Assembly: GCF_040049195.1 (NCBI RefSeq)
Contig: NZ_JBDZDL010000002.1
DNA length: 64,000 bases
Source of the DNA: NCEH01 sp040049195
Lineage (GTDB): Bacteria > Pseudomonadota > Alphaproteobacteria > Rhizobiales > Xanthobacteraceae
Direction: 5' to 3' (one strand)
Numbering within the stretch: the first letter of the stretch is position 1; every line of letters starts with the position of its first letter. The notes under the pieces were generated by a model. It saw only the letters and a list, made by a program, of their open reading frames with translations, was not told the DNA's origin and did not search any database. This document shows, piece by piece, positions 25,818 through 35,937 of the stretch. The position numbers were made by a program, and so were the translations under genes.

Positions 25818-25850
25818 GACGAGGGGCCTTCGGGCCCCTTCGTCGTTTCT
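25818..25850 (+). terminator. Attenuator terminator upstream of ilvI
   Basis: An inverted repeat GACGAGGGGCC / GGCCCCTTCGTC closes a TTCG-type loop with one bulged base and is followed by TTTCT. It lies between the Ile/Val leader peptide and ilvI, the expected place for a transcription attenuator. Confidence 0.75.
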
Positions 25851-25946
25851 GGGCCGCCGTCTGGATCGGTTTCAGCGGATGGCCGGCGGATGAGGAATAA
25901 AAGCGCGCGGGTGCCCCTCGGGGACGGGCGCAGAGGAGTGGATGAG

Positions 25947-27707
<1,761 letters not shown>

Positions 27708-27733
27708 GGTCAATTGCCTCGCGCGCGCTCAGT

Positions 27734-27760
27734 CCCCCTCTCCCGCCTGCGGGGGAGGGT
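27734..27760. repeat. Palindromic repeat copy 1 (CCCTCTCCCGC type)
   Basis: The core CCCTCTCCCGC-CTGC-GGGGGAGGG forms a hairpin in the ilvI-ilvH intergenic region. A closely related palindrome occurs 90 bp downstream (27823-27846) and a third within 35780-35841, so it belongs to a dispersed REP-like family. Confidence 0.7.
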
Positions 27761-27822
27761 CGGGGCGGGCAGGCGAGGCAGGACATCGAAGCGGTCGCCG
27801 CCCGGCATTTTCCCCTCCCTGA

Positions 27823-27846
27823 CCCTTTCCCGCCTGCGGGAGAGGG
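27823..27846. repeat. Palindromic repeat copy 2 (CCCTTTCCCGC type)
   Basis: CCCTTTCCCGC-CTG-CGGGAGAGGG is a near-perfect palindrome 29 bp before the ilvH start and shares its core with the copies at 27734 and 35780. Located inside the ilvI-ilvH transcript, the pair could form mRNA hairpins that set the ratio of the two subunits; this is inference. Confidence 0.7.
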
Positions 27847-27874
27847 AACGCCCCAATCCTCCAGAGACACCCAA

Positions 27875-28390
27875 ATGTCCCATCCCCCCGAACGCATCGA
27901 ACGCCATACCTTGTCCGTCCTGGTGGACAACGAGCCGGGCGTGCTCGCCCGCGTGATCGGCCTGTTTTCCGGGCGCGGCTACAATATCGACAGCCTGACC
28001 GTGTCCGAGGTGAGCCACGAGGGCCATCTTTCGCGCATCACCATCGTCACCACCGGCACGCCCATGGTGATCGAGCAGATCCGCAACCAGCTGGACCGCC
28101 TGGTGCCCGTGCACCGGGTGCGCGACCTGACGGTGGAGGCCACCTCCATCGAGCGCGAGCTGGCCATGGTGAAGGTGCGCGGCACCGGGGACGCCCGCAG
28201 CGAGGCGCTGCGCATCGCCGAGGCCTTCCGCGCCCGCGTGATCGACGCCACCACCGAGAGCTTCGTGTTCGAGATCACCGGCAAGTCCGACAAGATCGAC
28301 CAGTTCGCGGTGCTGATGACCCCGCTTGGCCTCGTGGAGGTGTCGCGCACCGGGATCGTCGCCATTTCCCGCGGACCGGAGGCCATGTGA
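27875..28390 (+). CDS. ilvH: Acetolactate synthase small (regulatory) subunit
   Basis: The regulatory subunit stimulates the catalytic subunit and confers valine feedback inhibition. The 171-residue product has the N-terminal ACT domain (HTLSVLVDNEPGVLARVIGLFSGRGYNIDSLTV region), the second ACT-like half with FRARVIDATTES and the EITGKSDKIDQF motif, and the usual family length. ATG 27875 begins MSHPPERIER. It follows ilvI by 167 bp containing two palindromic repeats. Confidence 0.95.
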   Translation: MSHPPERIERHTLSVLVDNEPGVLARVIGLFSGRGYNIDSLTVSEVSHEGHLSRITIVTTGTPMVIEQIRNQLDRLVPVHRVRDLTVEATSIERELAMVKVRGTGDARSEALRIAEAFRARVIDATTESFVFEITGKSDKIDQFAVLMTPLGLVEVSRTGIVAISRGPEAM

Positions 28391-28640
28391 GGCGGAGCGC
28401 CGGCCGCCGCGCTCGCCGCAGGGCTCCGCCCTCGGCCATGCGAGGCTGCGCTTGCGCTGATGCGAGGGGCTGGGATACCTGAGGGCCGAAAAGAAAGCCG
28501 TCGAATGGTGTGAGGGGTCTGCGCGCCGCCGCAAGCCAGGTCGCGCCGGCCCTTGGTCCATTACGGCCCGTCTCTATGGTGGGTCCCGCCTTCCGCCTTG
28601 AGTAATGAAAAATCCAAGAAACGCCCAACAGGAGAGAATG

Positions 28641-29660
28641 ATGCGCGTTTATTATGATCGTGACGCCGACCTGAACCTCATCAAGGGGAAGAAGGTGGCC
28701 GTCGTCGGCTATGGCAGCCAGGGCCACGCCCATGCGCTGAACATGCGCGATTCCGGCGTCAAGGATGTCGTGGTCGCGCTGCGCCCCGGTTCCGCCACCG
28801 CCAAGAAGGCGGAGGCCGAAGGCTTCAAGGTGATGTCGCCCGCCGAGGCCGCCAAATGGGCCGATGTGGTGATGATGCTCACCCCCGACGAGCTTCAGGC
28901 CGACATCTATAAGGAAAGCCTGCACGACAACATGAAGACCGGCGCGGCGCTGCTGTTCGCCCACGGCCTCAACATCCACTTCAACCTGATCGAGGCCCGC
29001 AAGGATCTCGACGTGCTGATGATCGCCCCCAAGGGCCCCGGCCACACCGTACGCTCGGAATACCAGCGCGGCGGCGGCGTGCCGACCCTGATCGCGATCG
29101 CCCAGGATTCCTCGGGCAATGCCCATGATCTCGGCCTCAGCTATGCCAGCGCCATCGGCGGCGGCCGCGCCGGCATCATCGAGACCACCTTCAAGGAAGA
29201 GTGCGAGACCGACCTGTTCGGCGAGCAGGTGGTGCTGTGCGGTGGCCTCGTGGAGCTGATCCGTGCCGGCTTCGAAACCCTGGTCGAGGCGGGCTATGCG
29301 CCCGAGATGGCCTATTTCGAGTGCCTGCACGAAGTGAAGCTGATCGTCGACCTCATCTATGAGGGCGGCATCGCCAACATGAACTATTCCATCTCGAACA
29401 CCGCCGAATATGGCGAGTACGTCACCGGCCCGCGCATCATCACGCCCGAGACCAAGGCCGAGATGAAGCGCGTCCTGGCCGACATCCAGGGTGGCAAGTT
29501 CACCCGCGACTGGATGCTGGAGAACAAGGTCAGCCAGACCTCGTTCAAGGCCACCCGCGCCAAGGCCAACGCCCACCAGATCGAGGAAGTCGGCGAGAAG
29601 CTGCGCGCCATGATGCCCTGGATCAAGGCCAAGGCGCTGGTGGACAAGACCAAGAACTGA
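28641..29660 (+). CDS. ilvC: Ketol-acid reductoisomerase (class I)
   Basis: IlvC isomerises and reduces acetohydroxyacids with NADPH. The 339-residue length is class I. It has the Rossmann motif GYGSQGHAHALN (26-37), APKGPGHTVRSEYQRGGGVP and the knotted C-terminal domain with TTFKEECETDLFGEQ metal-binding segment and YFECLHEVKLIVDL. The AGGAG at 28630-28634 is 6 nt before the ATG at 28641, preferred over the adjacent ATG at 28638. An intrinsic terminator follows the stop. The 250-bp gap before it shows no other gene. Confidence 0.97.
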   Translation: MRVYYDRDADLNLIKGKKVAVVGYGSQGHAHALNMRDSGVKDVVVALRPGSATAKKAEAEGFKVMSPAEAAKWADVVMMLTPDELQADIYKESLHDNMKTGAALLFAHGLNIHFNLIEARKDLDVLMIAPKGPGHTVRSEYQRGGGVPTLIAIAQDSSGNAHDLGLSYASAIGGGRAGIIETTFKEECETDLFGEQVVLCGGLVELIRAGFETLVEAGYAPEMAYFECLHEVKLIVDLIYEGGIANMNYSISNTAEYGEYVTGPRIITPETKAEMKRVLADIQGGKFTRDWMLENKVSQTSFKATRAKANAHQIEEVGEKLRAMMPWIKAKALVDKTKN

Positions 29661-29684
29661 GCCATTCCGGTTCAATCAGTTCAG

Positions 29685-29712
29685 AGGCCCCGGACGTGTC
29701 CGGGGCCTTTTG
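29685..29712 (+). terminator. Intrinsic terminator after ilvC
   Basis: GGCCCCGGAC-GT-GTCCGGGGCC is a perfect 10-bp stem with a 2-nt centre and is followed by TTTTGTTT, 25 nt after the ilvC stop. It separates the ilv genes from the arabinose-lipid operon. Confidence 0.9.
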
Positions 29713-29906
29713 TTTGCGGGCGTGCAATGGCGCGATGCTGCCCGTTTGAAGGGATATCCGGCGGGCACCGCGACCGCCCGTTCGGGTTGCGCACCTTCTG
29801 AGCACATGCAATAAGCCACCGCATATTGAGCGGCTGGAACGGATGTTGCCGTAGGCCGGGATATCGCACCGGGCGCCTTCGGCGCGTCTTCGGAGGCTGT
29901 GAGCAG

Positions 29907-31352
29907 GTGCTAGGGCTGGCCACGAAAGACGATGCACCCCTGCCGCCCCTGGCAGTGGATCTCGACGGCACGTTGACCTCCTCCGATACCCTGCACGAGG
30001 GCTGCCTCGCCTATGTGAAGACCGGGCTGCAGGATGTCGTCGATCTGGCGGCCCGCCTCGGCGAAGGGAAGGCGGCGTTCAAGCGCGCGGTCGCCGACCG
30101 CACCGATTTCGATCCCGCGCTCCTGCCCTACAATGCGGAACTGCTGAATTATCTGAAGGCGCAGAAGCGCGCCGGCCGCACCATCGCGCTGGTCACCGCC
30201 GCCGACCAATCCATCGCCGATGCGGTCGCCGCCCATCTCGGCCTGTTCGACATGGCGCGCGGCTCGCAGAACGGGGTGAACCTCTCCGGCGTGCGCAAGC
30301 TGGCGGTGATCCGGCAGATGCTGGGCGAGCGGTTCGTCTATGCCGGCGACGGCCCGGTGGACGCGCCGATTTTCGCCGCCGCCGAATCGGTGGTGCTGGT
30401 CGGCAATGTGGAGCGCCTCAAGCCCCTGCTGCCGGCGGGAAAGTCCATCGAGCAGGCGTTTCCGGTGAAGCGTGCGGGCGCGCGCACCTGGGCGAAGGCG
30501 CTGCGCGTGCAGCATTGGGCGAAGAACGCGCTGGTGTTCGTGGCGCCGATCCTCGGCCTCAGCCATGCGACGCCGATGCTGGCGATGAACGCGGTGCTGC
30601 TGTTCTTCGCCATGGGCGTGCTCGCCTCAGCCACCTATATCGTCAACGACCTGCTGGACCTGCCCTCGGATCGCCAGCATCCGCGCAAGCGCAACCGCCC
30701 GTTCGCCGCCGGCACCATTCCCCCGCGCGACGGCCTGCTCGCGGCGATCGGGCTGTTCATTCTCTCGGCCCTCATCGCCTCCGCCCTGCCCATTGCCGCC
30801 GCCGCCGCGCTCGCGGCCTATGCGGTGGTGACGCTGACCTATTCGCTGATCCTCAAGCGCCAGCCGATCATCGACGTGTTCGTGCTGGCGGGCCTGTTCA
30901 CCCTGCGCGTGCTCGCCGGCAGCCTGCTGGCGCCGCAACCGGTCTCGCCCTGGCTGCTCACCTTCTCCATGCTGATCTTCCTCGGCCTCGCCATGGTGAA
31001 GCGCTATGCGGAATTGAACCGGGTGGTGCAGGCGGGGGGCACGGGCGTCGTGTCGCGCGGCTATACGGTGCGCGATCTGCCGCTTCTGCTGGCCGCCGGC
31101 ATCGCCAGCAGCTTCTCGGCCATCGTCATCTTCATGATCTATCTGATCAACGAGCAGTATCCGAGCGACATCTACCGGCATCCCGGCATGCTGTGGGCGC
31201 TGATGCCGCTGGTGCTGATCTGGGTGCTGCGGGTGTGGCATCTCACCGTGCACGGGCGCATGAGCGAGGATCCGGTGGTGTTCGCGCTGAAGGATCGCTT
31301 CTCGCTGATGCTCGGGGTCCTGGCATTGCTTACCTTGTGGGCGGCATCCTGA
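29907..31352 (+). CDS. HAD phosphatase fused to a UbiA-type polyprenyl-phosphate phosphoribosyltransferase
   Basis: The 481-residue protein has an N-terminal HAD domain and a C-terminal UbiA membrane domain. HAD motifs are DLDGT at 18-22 and GDGPVD at 147-152. The membrane domain has NDLLDLPSD (247-255) followed by RQHPRKRNRPFAAG, and later YSLILKRQPIIDV and MVKRYAELN, which match decaprenyl-phosphate 5-phosphoribosyltransferase (Rv3806c/NoeC-like) rather than quinone UbiA. It would transfer phosphoribose from PRPP to polyprenyl phosphate, with the HAD domain removing the 5'-phosphate. The GTG at 29907 follows GGAGG by 10 nt and is the best start. Its stop overlaps the next gene (TGATG). Confidence 0.82.
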   Translation: MLGLATKDDAPLPPLAVDLDGTLTSSDTLHEGCLAYVKTGLQDVVDLAARLGEGKAAFKRAVADRTDFDPALLPYNAELLNYLKAQKRAGRTIALVTAADQSIADAVAAHLGLFDMARGSQNGVNLSGVRKLAVIRQMLGERFVYAGDGPVDAPIFAAAESVVLVGNVERLKPLLPAGKSIEQAFPVKRAGARTWAKALRVQHWAKNALVFVAPILGLSHATPMLAMNAVLLFFAMGVLASATYIVNDLLDLPSDRQHPRKRNRPFAAGTIPPRDGLLAAIGLFILSALIASALPIAAAAALAAYAVVTLTYSLILKRQPIIDVFVLAGLFTLRVLAGSLLAPQPVSPWLLTFSMLIFLGLAMVKRYAELNRVVQAGGTGVVSRGYTVRDLPLLLAAGIASSFSAIVIFMIYLINEQYPSDIYRHPGMLWALMPLVLIWVLRVWHLTVHGRMSEDPVVFALKDRFSLMLGVLALLTLWAAS

Positions 31353-32713
31353 TGGAGCCGGTGCGGCGCGCCTATCGCTCCTGGGGCGGCGTGCTGCGCG
31401 CCGAGTGCGACGTGGTGCGTCCGCTCGATCCGGGCCGTGCGGCGCGCTTTCTCCAGGGGCCGCCTTTAGCGCCGGCCATCGCCTACGGCTGCGGGCGTTC
31501 CTATGGGGACGTGGCGCTCAATCCCGGCGGGCTGCTGGTGGATACCCGCCATCTCGACTGCTTCATGGCGTTCGATCCCGAGACCGGCCTGCTCACGTGC
31601 GAGGCCGGGGTGCGGCTCGCGGATATCTTCGCGGTCATCTCCCGCCCGCTGCCGGACGGCTCGGGCTGGATGCTGCCGGTGGTGCCGGGCACGCGCTTCG
31701 TCAGCGTCGGCGGGGCCATCGCCAATGACGTGCACGGCAAGAACGACCATGCCTGCGGCAGCTTCGGCAATCATGTCGAGAGCCTGGAGCTGGCGCGCAG
31801 CGACGGCAGCCGGCTGGTCTGCTCGCGCACGGAAAATCCCGGCCTGTTCTCGGCCACCATCGGCGGCCTGGGCCTCACCGGGCTGATCCTTTCCGCCACC
31901 CTGCGCCTGCGCAAGGTCAGCGGGCTGGCGCTGGAGAGCGAGGAGATCCGCTTCGGCCATCTCGACGATTTCTTCGCCCTGGATGCGGAAAGCGCCGAGG
32001 CGTGGGAATATACCGCCGCCTGGGTGGATTGCCTCGCCGGCGGGGCGCAGCTCGGGCGCGGCATCTATCTGCGGGCACGCCACGCGCCGGGCATCGGCGC
32101 GCCGCCGCCCTCGCGCGACACCAAGATCGCCGTGCCCTTCGCGCCGCCCATCTCGGCGGTGAACGCGCTGTCTCTGCGTGCCTTCAACGCCGCCTATTGG
32201 CGCAAGCTCGGCCGTTCCGGCCGCAAGGCGCAGGTGGCCTCCTACGAGAAAACCTTCTTCCCGCTGGACGCCATCGGACAGTGGAACAAGCTCTATGGAC
32301 CGCGCGGCTTCTACCAGTTCCAGGCGGTGATCCCGCCGCAGGCGGCGCGCGACGGCACGGCGGATCTGCTGCGCGCCATCGTGGATGCGGGGCAGGGCTC
32401 CATGCTGGTGGTGCTGAAGCGCTTCGGCACGGTGGGTTCGCCCGGCCTCATGTCGTTCCCCATGCCCGGCGTGACCTTGGCGCTGGACTTCCCCAATCTG
32501 GGCGAGGGCACGCTGCGCCTGCTGCGGCGGCTGGAGGATATCGTGGTGGCCGCGCGCGGCCGCATCTATCCCGCCAAGGATTTCTCCATGTCGGCCGCGA
32601 CTTATGAGAAGGGCTATCCGGCCCTGTCCGCGTTCCGGCATTTCCTCGATCCCGCAATGTCCTCGGCGTTTTCGCGCCGCGTCGGCATTCACCCGGAGGA
32701 GGCCCAGAAGTGA
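31352..32713 (+). CDS. DprE1-like FAD-dependent polyprenyl-phospho-ribose 2'-oxidase
   Basis: A 453-residue VAO/PCMH-type flavoprotein. GCGRSYGDVALN, VVPGTRFVSVGGAIANDVHGKN (His128-Gly129-Lys130) and GSFGNHVES closely match decaprenylphosphoryl-ribose oxidase DprE1. The C-terminal FPMPGVTLALDFP and YPAKD (Lys409) segments align with the DprE1 substrate region; the benzothiazinone-reactive cysteine position is Ala377 here. It would oxidise the ribose 2'-OH, the first half of epimerisation to arabinose. The start overlaps the preceding stop, and its stop overlaps the next GTG, so the three genes are translationally coupled. Confidence 0.82.
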   Translation: MEPVRRAYRSWGGVLRAECDVVRPLDPGRAARFLQGPPLAPAIAYGCGRSYGDVALNPGGLLVDTRHLDCFMAFDPETGLLTCEAGVRLADIFAVISRPLPDGSGWMLPVVPGTRFVSVGGAIANDVHGKNDHACGSFGNHVESLELARSDGSRLVCSRTENPGLFSATIGGLGLTGLILSATLRLRKVSGLALESEEIRFGHLDDFFALDAESAEAWEYTAAWVDCLAGGAQLGRGIYLRARHAPGIGAPPPSRDTKIAVPFAPPISAVNALSLRAFNAAYWRKLGRSGRKAQVASYEKTFFPLDAIGQWNKLYGPRGFYQFQAVIPPQAARDGTADLLRAIVDAGQGSMLVVLKRFGTVGSPGLMSFPMPGVTLALDFPNLGEGTLRLLRRLEDIVVAARGRIYPAKDFSMSAATYEKGYPALSAFRHFLDPAMSSAFSRRVGIHPEEAQK

Positions 32714-33462
32714 CCGAGACCGCACGCCGCGTCGCCATCTTCGGCGCCACCTCCGACATTGCCATCGCCTTCGCCCGCCGCTGCGCGGAAGGGCATCAGC
32801 GCCTCGTGCTGGTGGGCCGCGGCCGCGCCGCGCTCGACCGTCTCGCGGCGGACCTTTCGGTGCGCGGGGCGCCGCAGGTGGTGGTGCAGGAGGCCGATTT
32901 CGCCCGCACGGCGGCGCTTGCGGCGGTGGCCGAGAGCGCCTGGACTGGGCTCGGCGGGCTGGACGTGGCGCTGATCGCCTACGGCTCGCTGCCCGACCAG
33001 GCCCGCGTTTCCGCCGATGCCGCGGAAGGGGAGGCGGCGCTCGCGCTCAATTTCGTCAGCCCGGCCCTGCTCAGCGACGCGCTCGCCGCGCGCTTCGAGG
33101 CGCAGCGGGCGGGCACCATCGCCGTGATCACCTCGGTGGCCGGCGACCGGGGGCGGCAGAGCAATTATCTCTATGGCGCCGCCAAGGGCGGCCTGCAGAA
33201 ATTCCTGGAAGGCCTGCGGCATCGCCTGTTCAAGGCGAACGTCGCGGTGCTCGACGTGCGCCCCGGTTTCGTCGCCACCAAGATGACCGCCCATCTGCCG
33301 CAGGGCGGCCCGCTGTGGGCGACGCCCGAGAAGGTGGCGGGCGATATCGATGCGGCCATCTCCAAGCGCGGCGCGGTGCTTTACACACCCTGGTTCTGGT
33401 TCGGCATCATGGCCATCGTGCGCAACGTGCCCCGCCCGCTGTTCCACCGCAGCAAGCTCTAA
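32710..33462 (+). CDS. DprE2-like short-chain reductase
   Basis: A 250-residue SDR with the cofactor-binding FGATSDIAIAFARR motif near the N-terminus and the catalytic Tyr-Lys in YLYGAAKGGLQKFLEGLR, followed by LDVRPGFVATKMTA. The C-terminal WFWFGIMAIVRNVPRPLFHR segment resembles the membrane-associated end of DprE2. It would reduce the 2'-keto intermediate to polyprenyl-phospho-arabinose. GTG 32710 overlaps the upstream TGA. No arabinosyltransferase follows in the operon. Confidence 0.82.
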   Translation: MTETARRVAIFGATSDIAIAFARRCAEGHQRLVLVGRGRAALDRLAADLSVRGAPQVVVQEADFARTAALAAVAESAWTGLGGLDVALIAYGSLPDQARVSADAAEGEAALALNFVSPALLSDALAARFEAQRAGTIAVITSVAGDRGRQSNYLYGAAKGGLQKFLEGLRHRLFKANVAVLDVRPGFVATKMTAHLPQGGPLWATPEKVAGDIDAAISKRGAVLYTPWFWFGIMAIVRNVPRPLFHRSKL

Positions 33463-33609
33463 AACCGGAGCGGGATTTCCCGCTTTCGCGCCCCTCCGCG
33501 GCAGCCGCCGGGCGGGCCCGCGCAAAGAGACGATTGCGACTTTCGGGCGCGGCCCTCACACTCCCCCCATAAGACCAGAAAATTTGGCTGGAAACGTAGG
33601 GGTGGATTC

Positions 33610-35748
33610 ATGTTGGCATTGGTGGTGATCATCGCCTGCGGCCTGCTGGCCGTCGGCTACGGGGTCTGGGCCGGGCGCGCGGTCATGTCCGCCGATCCTG
33701 GAAACGCGCGGATGCAGGAGATTGCAGCCGCCATCGCGGAAGGCGCGCAGGCCTATCTCAAGCGCCAGTACACGACCATCGGGATCGTCGGCATCGTCAT
33801 TTTCATTGCGGTTGGCTTTTTGCTGGGCTGGCTGGTGGCGGTCGGTTTCGCTGTGGGCGCGATTCTCTCGGCGCTCGCCGGCTTCATCGGCATGAATGTT
33901 TCGGTCCGCGCCAACGTGCGCACCGCCCAGGCGGCGACGAAGTCGCTCGCCGGCGGGCTGGACCTCGCCTTCAAGGCGGGCGCCGTCACCGGCCTGCTGG
34001 TGGCCGGGCTCGCCCTGCTCGGGGTCACGGTCTATTTCGCCGTGCTCACCAAGGGCCTCGGCATGGCGCCGGGCAGCCGCACGGTGGTCGATGCGCTGGT
34101 GGCGCTCGGCTTCGGCGCCTCGCTGATCTCCATCTTCGCGCGGCTCGGCGGCGGCATCTTCACCAAGGGCGCCGACGTGGGCGGCGATCTGGTGGGCAAG
34201 GTGGAAGCCGGCATCCCGGAGGATGACCCGCGCAACCCCGCCACCATCGCCGACAACGTGGGCGACAATGTCGGCGATTGCGCCGGCATGGCCGCCGATC
34301 TGTTCGAGACCTATGTGGTGACGGTGGTGGCAACCATGGTGCTGGCGGCGATCTTCTTCGCCAATACGCCGGCCCTGGAATCCATGCTGCTCTATCCGCT
34401 CGCCATCGGCGGGGCGTGCATCATCACCTCCATTGCCGGCACCTTCTTCGTGCGGCTCGGGCCCACGTCCTCGATCATGGGGGCGCTCTACAAGGGCTTC
34501 GGCGCGAGCGCGGGGCTCTCGGTGTTCGCCCTCGCCTTCGTCACCTGGGTGCTGGCGGGATTCGGGCCGATCTCCGGCAGCGCCATCACCGGCACCAGCC
34601 TGTTCCTGGCCGGCGTGACCGGGCTGGCGGTGACCGGCGCCATCGTCGTCATCACCGAATATTACACCGGCACCGGCTATCGCCCGGTGGTGTCCATCGC
34701 CCAGGCCTCGGTGACCGGGCACGGCACCAACATCATCCAGGGGCTCGCCATCTCGCTGGAATCCACCGCGCTGCCGACTTTGGTGATCATCGCCGGCATC
34801 CTGGTGGCCTATGGGCTCGCCGGCCTGTTCGGCATCGCCATTGCCGCGACCACCATGCTGGCGCTCGCGGGCATGGTGGTGGCGCTCGATGCCTTCGGCC
34901 CGGTGACGGACAATGCCGGCGGCATCGCGGAAATGGCCGGCCTTCCCCCGGAGGTGCGCCATTCCACCGATGCGCTGGACGCGGTGGGCAACACCACCAA
35001 GGCGGTCACCAAGGGCTATGCCATCGGCTCCGCCGGCCTCGGCGCGCTGGTGCTGTTCGCGGCCTATAGCCAGGATCTGAAGTTCTTCACCAGCACGGCT
35101 GCCCCCGGTTCCTATTTCGCCGGGGTCACGCCGAACTTCTCGCTGGAGAATCCCTATGTGGTGGTGGGCCTGCTGTTCGGCGGCCTGCTGCCGTTCCTGT
35201 TCGCGGCCATGGGCATGACGGCGGTGGGCCGGGCGGCGGGCGCCATCGTGGAAGAGGTGCGGCGCCAGTTCCGCGAGCATCCCGGCATCATGACCTATGC
35301 CGAGAAGCCCGATTATTCCCGCGCCGTGGACCTGCTGACCAAGGCGGCCATCAAGGAGATGGTCATTCCCTCCCTGCTGCCGGTGCTCTCGCCCATCGTC
35401 TGCTATTTCCTCATCTATCTGGTGGCGGGCGGCGGGGTGGCGGGCAAATCCGCCGCCTTCTCGGCGGTGGGCGCCATGCTGCTGGGGGTGATCGTCACCG
35501 GCCTGTTCGTCGCCATCTCCATGACCTCCGGCGGCGGCGCCTGGGACAATGCGAAGAAATCGTTCGAGGACGGCTTCGTCGATAAGGACGGCGTGCGCCA
35601 CTACAAGGGCTCGGAGGCCCACAAGGCCTCCGTCACCGGCGACACGGTGGGCGATCCCTATAAGGACACGGCGGGACCGGCGGTGAATCCCATGATCAAG
35701 ATCACCAACATCGTCGCTTTGCTGCTGCTGGCGGTGCTGGCGCATTAG
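33610..35748 (+). CDS. hppA: Membrane H+-translocating pyrophosphatase (K+-independent)
   Basis: HppA hydrolyses pyrophosphate and pumps protons. The 712-residue protein has about 16 transmembrane helices and the diagnostic GGGIFTKGADVGGDLVGKVEAG, EDDPRNPATIADNVGDNVGDCAG and GGAWDNAKKSFEDG motifs. The GNTTKA segment (Lys464) is the lysine variant that marks K+-independent enzymes; K+-dependent ones have Ala there. The gene stands alone with a 147-bp upstream region and is followed by a palindromic repeat. Confidence 0.96.
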   Translation: MLALVVIIACGLLAVGYGVWAGRAVMSADPGNARMQEIAAAIAEGAQAYLKRQYTTIGIVGIVIFIAVGFLLGWLVAVGFAVGAILSALAGFIGMNVSVRANVRTAQAATKSLAGGLDLAFKAGAVTGLLVAGLALLGVTVYFAVLTKGLGMAPGSRTVVDALVALGFGASLISIFARLGGGIFTKGADVGGDLVGKVEAGIPEDDPRNPATIADNVGDNVGDCAGMAADLFETYVVTVVATMVLAAIFFANTPALESMLLYPLAIGGACIITSIAGTFFVRLGPTSSIMGALYKGFGASAGLSVFALAFVTWVLAGFGPISGSAITGTSLFLAGVTGLAVTGAIVVITEYYTGTGYRPVVSIAQASVTGHGTNIIQGLAISLESTALPTLVIIAGILVAYGLAGLFGIAIAATTMLALAGMVVALDAFGPVTDNAGGIAEMAGLPPEVRHSTDALDAVGNTTKAVTKGYAIGSAGLGALVLFAAYSQDLKFFTSTAAPGSYFAGVTPNFSLENPYVVVGLLFGGLLPFLFAAMGMTAVGRAAGAIVEEVRRQFREHPGIMTYAEKPDYSRAVDLLTKAAIKEMVIPSLLPVLSPIVCYFLIYLVAGGGVAGKSAAFSAVGAMLLGVIVTGLFVAISMTSGGGAWDNAKKSFEDGFVDKDGVRHYKGSEAHKASVTGDTVGDPYKDTAGPAVNPMIKITNIVALLLLAVLAH

Positions 35749-35779
35749 GACGGCGCGCTCGCGTCATTGGCGCGGGCGG

Positions 35780-35841
35780 CCCCTCACCCTGGCCCTCTCC
35801 CCGTGCGGGAGAGGCCGCCCGGACAACGGGCGGGTGAGGGG
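35780..35841. repeat. Composite palindromic repeat (REP-like)
   Basis: An outer inverted repeat CCCCTCACCC / GGGTGAGGGG encloses a second hairpin, CCTCTCCCCGTGCGGGAGAGG, whose core is shared with the ilvI-ilvH repeats at 27734 and 27823. It occupies the hppA-permease intergenic region and could also act as a transcription end for hppA. Confidence 0.75.
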
Positions 35842-35937
35842 CGGGCCGCAATTTTGCGCTGTTCGCACCTGCGAAGGGCTGGCGGGACGCCGGCTTCCTG
35901 CTAGCCTCGCCGCATCGGCAAACGGGGACCGGGCGGC

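Noticed and set aside
27708..27874. CRISPR-like array in the ilvI-ilvH gap
   Set aside because: There are only two palindromes of the REP type with no regular repeat-spacer structure and no cas genes.
28391..28640. Short ORFs in the 250-bp gap before ilvC
   Set aside because: No start with a ribosome site or recognisable product; the stretch shows only the 16-bp GGGCTCCGCCCTCGGC repeat and the ilvC Shine-Dalgarno.
29907..31352. Annotation of the second UbiA-type gene as a quinone prenyltransferase
   Set aside because: Its HPRKRNRP and KRYAEL motifs and the DprE1/DprE2 neighbours match the phosphoribosyltransferase branch; the true ubiA is at 24070-25038.
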